Shown in pieces: positions 15,187-20,854 of a stretch of 20,854 bases of DNA; positions within the stretch are counted from its first letter, which is position 1, and every line of letters starts with the position of its first letter. The stretch is from Bog-756 sp037141235 (GTDB taxonomy: Bacteria; Actinomycetota; Acidimicrobiia; Acidimicrobiales; RAAP-2): contig JBAXCY010000030.1 in NCBI GenBank assembly GCA_037141235.1, forward strand, positions 1-20,854. The letters run 5' to 3'. Position numbers and translations under genes: made by a program. Under the pieces are notes generated by a model that did not search any database, had not been told where the DNA came from, and saw only the letters and a list, made by a program, of their open reading frames with translations.

Positions 15187-16349
15187 GGCTGCACCGTCAC
15201 CTCTGTCGGCTTCTGGTAAATGGCGAAGAAGTCCTTGGTGCTCGAGTAGAGGAACCGGGACGCGATCTGGTTCGGGTTGGGGACGAACAGCATCGGCGAT
15301 GCTGCCCCCGGTCCACCGTAGGTGATGTAGACCGGCCATTCAGGATTGATGTCGAGCTGCATGCCGCGCACCGAACCGAGCTGCACCAGCAACTGAGCCA
15401 GGCTGGCCGCCGTCTGAAACGGCGCGGCCACATAGATGAGGTTGCCGTGGCCGTCGATGCCCAGTCCGGTCCGCCAAACCTGAGGAACGCCGTGCAGGGT
15501 TAGCCCCCAGGTCGACGGCGTCTGAGCCGCCACCGTGGGAGCGCCAGCATCGACCAGGAGCGGCAGGTTCTGGCGGGCGGTGACGACCGAGGCGTCGGGC
15601 GTGGGCCCACCAGTCCAACCGGCGATGTCCACCGTTCCGTCCGTCCGGGACACCACAGTGGCCAACCCATTGATCATCGGGTCGTACAAGTTGCCGTGGG
15701 CGTAGAACCCAGCGGCCGAATCGGCCGTGTAGAACCCGGAGTTGAATGCGGCCAGCAGGGAGGGGCGGCCCGATGTCGGGATCATCTGGGGACCGCGGTC
15801 CATTCCGGCCGGGATGGTCCCTGGTCCCTTGTACCCCGGATACAGGGCCAACTGGGTCGAACTGGACCGCATCCAGACCGCATAGGCGACAGTCGACGGG
15901 TTCGCCCGATCAGGGCGGAACGTCGTGGTCATGAGCGACGGCGGGCCTGGATCCCAGGTGTCCGTGGCCGTCCAAGTACCTTCACCGGCCTGGGGCGGGG
16001 TCACGGTCGGGGTCACCTGAGGGGGTACATAGGGCGGGGCTGTCGTGGTTGTCGTGGTTGTCGTGGTGGCGGTGGTGTTGGTGTTGGTGTTGGTGGTGAT
16101 CTTGGGTGACACAGGAGCTGAGGCCACTTGCTGGGAGTGGCCCGAACGGCCGGAACCGGTGACCACGAAGACGGCGGCGGCAACGGCGGCGAGCCCGATC
16201 AGAGGAATCGGCCACCTACGGGGTCGGCGTCGGCGCTCATCATGCATTCGCTTTCGATCGCCGGCGAGGTCGGACTGCACCTGGGCCCTCGTGCGGGGGC
16301 GCCCTGTGCCGTCAGAACCCGGCCCGGGACTCGCTCCCTCGTCGTTCAT
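15180..16349 (-). CDS. Phosphodiester glycosidase-like (NAGPA/DUF2233) protein, membrane-anchored
   Basis: 389 aa from the ATG at 16349; an ATG at 16247 (M35 in the long form) is a second option, as it starts just before the basic RRRRPRR and has GAAAG upstream. A transmembrane helix lies at about 46-63, then a Thr-rich linker (85-103), then an extracellular domain. It shows FNSGFY (202-207), QNLPLLVDAG (260-269), RTGLGID (293-299) and MQLDINPEWPVYI (330-342), an arrangement like the NAGPA/DUF2233 fold. The usual LDGGGSS loop is replaced by LDINPEW, so it belongs to a divergent branch. Known relatives remove GlcNAc from phosphodiesters; here the substrate could be a sugar-phosphate surface polymer. 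Its stop overlaps the CapA-like start. Confidence 0.85.
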   Translation of the reverse strand: MNDEGASPGPGSDGTGRPRTRAQVQSDLAGDRKRMHDERRRRPRRWPIPLIGLAAVAAAVFVVTGSGRSGHSQQVASAPVSPKITTNTNTNTTATTTTTTTTTAPPYVPPQVTPTVTPPQAGEGTWTATDTWDPGPPSLMTTTFRPDRANPSTVAYAVWMRSSSTQLALYPGYKGPGTIPAGMDRGPQMIPTSGRPSLLAAFNSGFYTADSAAGFYAHGNLYDPMINGLATVVSRTDGTVDIAGWTGGPTPDASVVTARQNLPLLVDAGAPTVAAQTPSTWGLTLHGVPQVWRTGLGIDGHGNLIYVAAPFQTAASLAQLLVQLGSVRGMQLDINPEWPVYITYGGPGAASPMLFVPNPNQIASRFLYSSTKDFFAIYQKPTEVTVQPW

Positions 16350-16510
16350 GCCCCGGTCACCCTCATGGAAGTGATCGTAGGCTCGGTGCGCCCCATATCA
16401 GGGTGCATGGCCAGAAGTTTGAGCGGTGCCGCACCTGGTCCCCATAGAACAATCTTACGGCTACAATTTCTAGAGCACACGACAGCACCGGCCGCCTCGG
16501 GGGAGTCAGC
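16350..16510. other. 161-bp divergent promoter region (glycosidase / sulfatase)
   Basis: This non-coding gap separates two divergent genes and includes an AT-rich patch (about 16443-16473) unlike the surrounding DNA. A good -10 for the plus strand is described separately. On the minus strand TACGAT at 16379-16374 could be the -10 for the glycosidase, with no convincing -35. Confidence 0.5.
16462..16467 (+). promoter_or_regulatory. -10 element for the sulfatase gene
   Basis: TACAAT (5 of 6 to TATAAT) lies in an AT-rich patch; start of transcription would be near 16474, about 37 bases before the ATG at 16511. No clear -35 is found at 16-19 bases upstream, so an activator or alternative sigma factor is possible. 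Confidence 0.45.
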
Positions 16511-18037
16511 ATGGCCAACGAAACACCGGACAACCTGATCGTTGTCGTCCTCGACAGCCTCAATCGGCACATGCTCGGGGCCTACGGCGGCACCGAGTTC
16601 GCCACTCCGTCCATCGATGCCTTTGCCCGTACCGCGCTCCGGTTCACCGGGCACCACACCGGATCGCTCCCGTGCATGCCGGCCCGCCACGACATCCTGG
16701 TTGGCGCACTCGACTTCCCTTGGCGGCCCTGGGGATCCATCGAGGTGTGGGAGGACGCCATCACCCGATCGCTCCGCCAGTGCGGGGTGACCACCATGCT
16801 GGTGTCCGACCACCCGCACCTGTTCGAGACGGGTGGGGAGAACTACCACACCGACTTCACGGCCTGGAACTACGAGCGGGGCCACGAGAACGATCCGTGG
16901 CGCACCACACCCGACCCGACATGGATGGGGACGCCGGCGCTGCCCGTCGAGCGGCCCAAGTACCATCACCCCTACGACGACTCTCGGACGTGGTTCCGTG
17001 ACGAGGCGGACTATCCGGGGCCTCGCACCATGCAGGCAGCCGCCGATTGGATCCGCAGCTCCGCCCCCGCCCACGGGCGGTTCTTCCTCATGGTCGACGA
17101 GTTCGACCCTCATGAGCCGTTCGACACCCCGCTCCCTTATGCCGGCATGTACAACGAAGTAGACGGCGAGGCCGAACTGGCCATCTGGCCGCCGTATCTG
17201 ATCGATGCCGTGGCCAGTGGCCGCCTGAGCCTCGCCCAGGCCCGCAACCTGCGGAACAACTACGGGTCCAAGCTGACCATGATCGACCACTGGTTCGGGC
17301 GCCTGCTGAAAGCCGTCGACGAGGCGGGGCTCACCGGGTCGACCGGCATCGTCCTGGTCAGCGATCACGGCCACTACCTCGGCGAGCACGACCTGTTCGG
17401 CAAGCCCGCCGCCCCGGTCTACTCGGAGTTGGGGCGAATTCCGCTGCTGATCCGGTGGCCGGGGCAGGCCTCTCGTGACATCGACGCCCTCACCACCGCG
17501 GTCGACATCCACGCCACCATCGCTGACCTGTTCGGGGCCGTCGTCGACCACCCGACCCACGGCACATCCCTCCTGCCCCTGATCGAGGGAACGGCCACCT
17601 CCATCCGCCAACTGGCCCTGTTCGGCTACTGGGGCCGCCACGTCGGGGTGACCAACGGCAGGTACCGCTACCTGCGCGGCTGCGGGGACGAGAACCTGCC
17701 GCTATCCATGTGGTCGAACCGCTGGTCCACCATGCCGGTCGACCCCTTGCCCGACCTCCGGCTCCCCCGGCCCGACCACCGGGCGGTGCTGCGGACGATG
17801 CCGGGAACCGACGTGCCGGTCATCTGCCAGCCCTTCGAGGCCAGCGACACCCTTCCCTACTGGGCGCTCGGCCCCACGCCGTCTTTGTCCCACTTGTTCG
17901 ACACCGCCGTCGACCCAGGGGAACTCGAGGACCGGTGCGGTGAGCAGATCGAGGCCGAACTCCTCGACGGGCTGGTGGGGGCGCTGCGCTCCATCAGTGC
18001 GCCCGACGACCTCTTCGTCCGGCTCGGGATCGCCTGA
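16511..18037 (+). CDS. Sulfatase-family hydrolase with CxPxR formylglycine motif
   Basis: 508 aa, alkaline phosphatase superfamily. The start NLIVVVLDSLNRHMLGAYG gives metal-binding D15; the sulfatase signature is LPCMPARHDILVG with C55-x-P57-x-R59, so C55 should be turned into formylglycine by a separate activating enzyme not seen here. A second metal site is SDHGHYLGEHDLFGKP (D285, H286). Length is typical. There is no signal peptide, so it acts in the cytosol, or is exported by another route. Substrate may be a sulfate ester or a phosphonate; the family is promiscuous. ATG at 16511 is preceded by GGGGGAG. It is divergent from the glycosidase-CapA pair, and all three may act on the same polymer. 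No terminator hairpin was found after it; the spacer that follows has a 30-bp-period repeat. Confidence 0.9.
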   Translation: MANETPDNLIVVVLDSLNRHMLGAYGGTEFATPSIDAFARTALRFTGHHTGSLPCMPARHDILVGALDFPWRPWGSIEVWEDAITRSLRQCGVTTMLVSDHPHLFETGGENYHTDFTAWNYERGHENDPWRTTPDPTWMGTPALPVERPKYHHPYDDSRTWFRDEADYPGPRTMQAAADWIRSSAPAHGRFFLMVDEFDPHEPFDTPLPYAGMYNEVDGEAELAIWPPYLIDAVASGRLSLAQARNLRNNYGSKLTMIDHWFGRLLKAVDEAGLTGSTGIVLVSDHGHYLGEHDLFGKPAAPVYSELGRIPLLIRWPGQASRDIDALTTAVDIHATIADLFGAVVDHPTHGTSLLPLIEGTATSIRQLALFGYWGRHVGVTNGRYRYLRGCGDENLPLSMWSNRWSTMPVDPLPDLRLPRPDHRAVLRTMPGTDVPVICQPFEASDTLPYWALGPTPSLSHLFDTAVDPGELEDRCGEQIEAELLDGLVGALRSISAPDDLFVRLGIA

Positions 18038-18056
18038 TCGCTCACTTGGTCGATCT

Positions 18057-18113
18057 GTCGACTGGCCATCCGTCGAATCACCACTAGTCGACTGGTCATC
18101 CGTCGAATCGCCA
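18057..18113. repeat. 27-bp direct repeat, two copies, period 30
   Basis: Copies at 18057-18083 and 18087-18113 match at 25 of 27 positions (both begin GTCGACTGG, contain CATCCGTCGAATC and end CCA), with a 3-base spacer. It starts 20 bases after the sulfatase stop. Because the period is divisible by 3 the repeat could be a decayed coding repeat or a protein-binding site. Confidence 0.9.
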
Positions 18114-18125
18114 ACAACTGAAGGC

Positions 18126-18206
18126 TCAGCGGGCTCGGTTGCCTAGCGCGCCGTCAACCAGGTCGCGCCACTCGGTCACCTCGGACTCGTTCAGGACCAA
18201 CTCCAT
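18126..18206 (-). CDS. Possible 26-aa peptide gene
   Basis: ATG at 18206 on the minus strand has GAGGAG with a 7-base spacer, an ideal ribosome site in this genome. The product starts MELVLNESEVTEWRDLVDGA, is acidic and probably helical, and stops at 18126. The frame also runs upstream to an ATG at 18255 that has GAAGGAG only 2 bases away (42 aa). No family is recognised, and a peptide this short can arise by chance; the good ribosome site is the only strong evidence. Confidence 0.3.
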   Translation of the reverse strand: MELVLNESEVTEWRDLVDGALGNRAR

Positions 18207-18324
18207 GAACTCTCTCCTCGCACGCATGCTGCACCCACCACTCCGGTGAGCCATGTCTCCTTCTTCGGACCAGCCACGGAGAGCCGATTGGGCCGAACTT
18301 CCTATGCCTCCGCCATGGTGGCGA

Positions 18325-18354
18325 TTGACACCCGCAGGGTCGAGCCGATAGACG
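18325..18354 (+). promoter_or_regulatory. Leaderless promoter candidate for the SDR operon
   Basis: TTGACA at 18325-18330 is a perfect -35; TAGACG at 18349-18354 is a weak -10 at an 18-base spacing, ending exactly 6 bases before the ATG at 18361. Transcription would start on the A of the ATG. The gene has no Shine-Dalgarno, in agreement with a leaderless mRNA. Confidence 0.55.
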
Positions 18355-18360
18355 GTTGCG

Positions 18361-19140
18361 ATGATCCTCAATGGCAAGACCGTATTGGTGACCGGGGTAG
18401 GTGGTGGTCTGGGGCGCGAATGTGCAGCTGCAGCGCTACGCGACGGAGCGAACGTGGTGATCGCCGCTCGCACCGCCGATTCGCTCGAGGCCATCGCCGC
18501 TGCACTCGACCCGACCGGCGAGCGCGTGGCGTCCAAGGTGACCGACATTACCGATGCCGACTCCTGCACCGCCCTGGTCGATCTGGCCAAAGAGCGGTTC
18601 GGCACCGTGGATGCCCTGGTGCAGGTGGCGGCGTTCGAGAACGCCTGGGGCGGTCTCTACGACCTCAAGTTCGAGGACTGGCGGGCCGCCTTCGAGACCA
18701 ACGTGCTCGGAGCCATCAACGTCATCCGGCCGGCGGCTACCGCCATGAAGGAGTCCGGGGGTGGCGCCGTCGTCCTCATCGGCTCCCAGTCGATGTTCGC
18801 CCCTCAGATGCCTCAGGGCGGCTACGCCGCCTCCAAGAGTGCGCTGCTATCGGCCATGTACTACCTGTGCGACGAGCTCGGGCCGGACAACATCCGGTGC
18901 AACATGGTGATTCCGTCGTGGATGTGGGGTCCCCCAGTCGAGATGCTCATGAACTGGCGGGCCAAGAACGAGGAGAAGACAGTGGAAGAAGCACTGAACG
19001 ATGTCGTGGGCACGTTCCCCCTTCGTCGGATGACCGAGGACGGCGAGGTGGCCGATGTGGTCGCCTTCTTCGCCTCCGACCGGGCCAAAGCCGTCACCGG
19101 CCAGTACCTGCTGGTCAACTCGGGCGAGATGTTCCGGTGA
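18361..19140 (+). CDS. Short-chain dehydrogenase/reductase (SDR)
   Basis: 259 aa, classical SDR size; NAD(P)-dependent oxidation or reduction of an alcohol/ketone in the cytosol. Seen: TGVGGGLG at 11-18 (cofactor Rossmann motif TGxxxGxG), D62 in KVTDITD, QVAA at 88-91 in place of NNAG, N114 in FETNVLG, S142/S144, and Y155-x-x-x-K159 in GGYAASKSAL, the catalytic pair. The C-terminus VTGQYLLVNSGEMFR matches the usual TGQxlxVdGG ending, with NSG in place of DGG. The ATG at 18361 fits an apparent leaderless promoter. The next gene begins at GTG inside its stop (GTGA), so they are co-translated. Neighbours suggest a role in breaking down a hydroxylated cyclic compound, such as a hydroxysteroid-like alcohol. 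Confidence 0.92.
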   Translation: MILNGKTVLVTGVGGGLGRECAAAALRDGANVVIAARTADSLEAIAAALDPTGERVASKVTDITDADSCTALVDLAKERFGTVDALVQVAAFENAWGGLYDLKFEDWRAAFETNVLGAINVIRPAATAMKESGGGAVVLIGSQSMFAPQMPQGGYAASKSALLSAMYYLCDELGPDNIRCNMVIPSWMWGPPVEMLMNWRAKNEEKTVEEALNDVVGTFPLRRMTEDGEVADVVAFFASDRAKAVTGQYLLVNSGEMFR

Positions 19141-20213
19141 GCGCCCCCAAGCGGGTCGTCGTCTGGGGCACCGGATTCGTCGGCAAGATGGTTATCCCCG
19201 AAATCCTGGCCCATCCCGGCTTCGAACTGGTCGGGGTCGGCGTGTCCAACCCAGACAAAGTGGGCGTCGACGCCGGTGTCATCTGCGGCATCGACCCCAT
19301 CGGCATCACCGCCACCGATGACATCGAGGCCCTCATCGCCCTGGCCCCAGACGCACTGGTGCACTACGGGCCCACGGCGGCCAAGGCCGATGTCAACATC
19401 CGCCAGATTGGCGCCTTTCTGCGGGCCGGCATCGACGTCTCCTCGACGGCGATGACTCCCTGGGTCTGGCCCCATATGGCCAAGAACCCCCCGTCGTGGA
19501 TCGACCCCATTACCGAGGCGTGCAGCGAAGGCGGCGCCTCGTGCTTCACCACCGGGATCGACCCTGGTTTCGCCAACGACCTCTTCCCCATGACGCTCAT
19601 GGGCCTGTGCAGCGAAGTGCGCCAGGTGCGGGCCCTCGAGATCCTCGACTACATCAACTACGAGGGTGACTATGAGGTCGAGATGGGCATCGGCATGCCG
19701 CCGGAGTACACCCCGATGCTCGAGCACACCGACATCCTGGCCATGTCGTGGGGTGGCACTATCCCGATGATGGCCCACGCGCTCGGCGTCGAACTCGACG
19801 AAATCACCTCCACGTGGGAGAAGTGGGTCACCCCCACTCCCATCACCACGGCCAAGGGAGTCATCGAACCCGGCAACGTGGCCGCCATCCGGTTCACCAT
19901 CAACGGCATCGTCGGCGGCCAGCCCCGCATCTGCCTGGAGCACATCAACCGGGTCGGCCAAGATGCCGCTCCCGACTGGCCCCGGGGTACCGAGAACGAC
20001 GTCTACCGGGTCGTCATCGACGGTACGCCGTCCATCAGCCAGGAGACTGCCTTCCGGTTCACCGACGGGTCGGGGCGGGACGCGGCGGCCGCTGGCTGCC
20101 TGGCCACCGGTCTGCGAGCGCTGAACGCCGTGCCCTATGTGAACGATCTGCCTGCCGGGTGGGTCACGGCTCTCGACCTGCCGCTCATCCCCGGGGTGGG
20201 TACCATCCGCTGA
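19137..20213 (+). CDS. DapB-like NAD(P)-binding dehydrogenase
   Basis: 358 aa from GTG 19137. The N-terminal Rossmann domain starts RVVVWGTGFVGKMVIPEIL (GxGxxG at 11-16), as in dihydrodipicolinate reductase-like and 2,4-diaminopentanoate dehydrogenase-like proteins. Further motifs are ALVHYGPTAAKADVN (73-87) and FTTGIDPGFANDLFP (137-151), the family's substrate/cofactor-domain junction. Length agrees with the family of about 330-360 aa. Actinobacteria carry several such genes in lipid and steroid degradation regions, with unknown substrates; the amine-dehydrogenase label is from distant homologs only. The GTG lies in the stop of the SDR gene (GTGA), so translation is coupled. The open frame continues far upstream inside the SDR gene, but only as shadow sequence. 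Confidence 0.88.
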   Translation: MSAPKRVVVWGTGFVGKMVIPEILAHPGFELVGVGVSNPDKVGVDAGVICGIDPIGITATDDIEALIALAPDALVHYGPTAAKADVNIRQIGAFLRAGIDVSSTAMTPWVWPHMAKNPPSWIDPITEACSEGGASCFTTGIDPGFANDLFPMTLMGLCSEVRQVRALEILDYINYEGDYEVEMGIGMPPEYTPMLEHTDILAMSWGGTIPMMAHALGVELDEITSTWEKWVTPTPITTAKGVIEPGNVAAIRFTINGIVGGQPRICLEHINRVGQDAAPDWPRGTENDVYRVVIDGTPSISQETAFRFTDGSGRDAAAAGCLATGLRALNAVPYVNDLPAGWVTALDLPLIPGVGTIR

Positions 20214-20219
20214 GCTGCA

Positions 20220-20235
20220 CCCGGCTCCGGCCGGG
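20220..20235 (+). terminator. Small GC hairpin after the dehydrogenase gene
   Basis: CCCGGC (20220-20225) pairs with GCCGGG (20230-20235) around TCCG. It starts 7 bases after the stop. At 6 bp it may only attenuate or protect the mRNA, since the next gene lies 53 bases further on the same strand. Confidence 0.35.
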
Positions 20236-20288
20236 ACATCCCGCCTGACTGGCGATCTGTTGCGCCCACCCCACTACTAGGAGTTGCC

Positions 20289-20780
20289 ATGACCCCCGAA
20301 GACCTCGTCGAACTCGAACTCATCAAGCGGCTCAAGTACCGCTACCTGCGGAGCATCGACCAGAAGTTGTGGGACGAACTGGAGTCGTGCTTCGTGCCCG
20401 AGGCCACGGCCCGCTACGGAGGTGGCCTCTATGAGTTCTCCAACCGGGACGACATCATGACGTTCTGCCGGGACTCGATGGGGGCCACGACCTTCTTGAG
20501 CAGCCACCGGTGTCACCATCCCGAGATCGACCTGGTGGGTGCGGACGAGGCCACCGGAACCTGGGCGCTGGAGGACACGGTGATCCTCACCAACTACAAC
20601 CTCAATATTCAGGGCGCGGCCTTCTACGAGGATCGCTATGTGAAGCGCAACGGTGAGTGGAAGATCCTCCACACTGGCTACAAGCGGACCTACGAGGAAC
20701 TCGTTCCCCGGGCATCCATCGAGGGAATCAAGTTGACGGCCGAGTGGTGGGCCACTGACGGCCGCTCGACCCTGGGCTGA
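20289..20780 (+). CDS. SnoaL/NTF2-fold protein, BaiE-like dehydratase
   Basis: 163 aa. AGGAG (20279-20283) lies 5 bases before the ATG. The cone-shaped NTF2/SnoaL fold is used by dehydratases and isomerases. Lined up from memory with Clostridium scindens BaiE (bile acid 7alpha-dehydratase), the match is strong: RSIDQKLWDELE with Y19 and D24 (BaiE Y30, D35), SHRCHHPEI with H73 (H83), TWALEDTVIL with D96 (D106), and GAAFYEDRYVKRNGEWKILHTGYKRTYEE with R133 (R146). All of the catalytic residues reported for BaiE appear to be present at matching spacing. It may therefore remove water from a steroid-like or other cyclic alcohol. The gene follows the SDR and dehydrogenase with a 75-base gap, on the same strand. 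The actual substrate is not known. Confidence 0.85.
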   Translation: MTPEDLVELELIKRLKYRYLRSIDQKLWDELESCFVPEATARYGGGLYEFSNRDDIMTFCRDSMGATTFLSSHRCHHPEIDLVGADEATGTWALEDTVILTNYNLNIQGAAFYEDRYVKRNGEWKILHTGYKRTYEELVPRASIEGIKLTAEWWATDGRSTLG

Positions 20781-20799
20781 ACGCTCGCCCCGTCAGCCC

Positions 20800-20854
20800 C
20801 GTCAGGACAGGGTCGCCCCGTCCATGTCGTCAGGACAGGGTCGCCCCGTCCATG
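20800..20854. repeat. 27-bp tandem repeat at the window end, two copies, period 28
   Basis: Identical copies lie at 20800-20826 and 20828-20854, each starting CGTCAGGACAGGG and ending CGTCCATG, with one T between them; the array may continue past the window. On the minus strand each copy reads ATG-GAC-GGG-GCG-ACC-CTG-TCC-TGA (MDGATLS, stop), so it may be a duplicated 3' end of a convergent gene that lies beyond the edge. Confidence 0.85.

Larger units (their letters stand above)
18038..18360. other. 323-bp spacer between sulfatase and SDR genes
   Basis: No long gene. It contains a 27-bp direct repeat, a possible 26-aa peptide gene on the minus strand, and the SDR promoter. Each is listed separately. 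Confidence 0.6.

Noticed and set aside
16045..16100. GTT/GGT-rich run as a regulatory or structural repeat
   Set aside because: It is the minus-strand coding sequence for the Thr/Asn linker of the glycosidase-like protein.
16346..17641. 431-codon minus-strand frame across the sulfatase gene
   Set aside because: Low-complexity Gly/Val/Asp/Arg translation; the plus strand has a clear sulfatase with motifs.
18246..19136. Upstream extension of the DapB-like frame to an earlier ATG
   Set aside because: This part overlaps the SDR gene in another frame and encodes Arg/Gly-rich noise; the GTG at 19137 fits the family start.
18861..19961. 366-codon minus-strand frame opposite the SDR and DapB-like genes
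   Set aside because: Mirror frame with no recognisable motifs, while both plus-strand genes have signatures.

Overview
The window is GC-rich DNA with actinobacterial features: GTG starts, GTGA/ATGA stop-start overlaps, leaderless-type promoters, an F420-type luciferase-like oxidoreductase, FadE-type acyl-CoA dehydrogenase, and many secreted proteins with Thr/Pro linkers. The gene mix suggests a chromosomal segment of an environmental actinobacterium, perhaps an Acidimicrobiia-like lineage. That placement is inference. I see no tRNA, rRNA, CRISPR array, transposase, integrase or phage gene.

Left part (1-6750): the tail of an unknown gene and a strong hairpin; a 600-aa secreted TIG-domain protein with a promoter and palindromic operator candidate; and a 1281-aa protein built like human soluble adenylyl cyclase (two cyclase domains, P-loop ATPase, TPR-like repeats), preceded by a 14-codon leader ORF whose stop overlaps its start. 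A small unknown protein follows, closed by a bidirectional hairpin.

Middle-left (6750-11250, all minus strand): an LLM-class oxidoreductase; a secreted protein of three cysteine-paired repeats, flanked by hairpins; and an acyl-CoA dehydrogenase/acyl-CoA thioesterase pair. A 23-bp tandem repeat separates these from pdxH.

Middle (11200-13990): pdxH (PLP synthesis) is divergent from a PLP-dependent class V aminotransferase-fold enzyme, which is coupled by an ATGA overlap to a lipoprotein with a Thr/Pro linker.

Middle-right (13990-18040), a surface-glycan block: a membrane-anchored phosphodiester glycosidase-like protein overlaps a membrane-anchored CapA-like metallophosphatase; divergent from them is a sulfatase-family protein with the CxPxR formylglycine motif. 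Together they suggest outer-surface polymer remodelling.

Right part (18040-20854): a repeat-bearing spacer with a possible 26-aa peptide, then a likely operon of an SDR dehydrogenase (consensus -35, apparently leaderless), a DapB-like NAD(P)-binding dehydrogenase (GTGA overlap) and an NTF2-fold protein that matches the bile-acid 7alpha-dehydratase BaiE at its catalytic residues. This looks like a catabolic set for a steroid-like or alicyclic substrate. The window ends inside a 28-bp-period tandem repeat.
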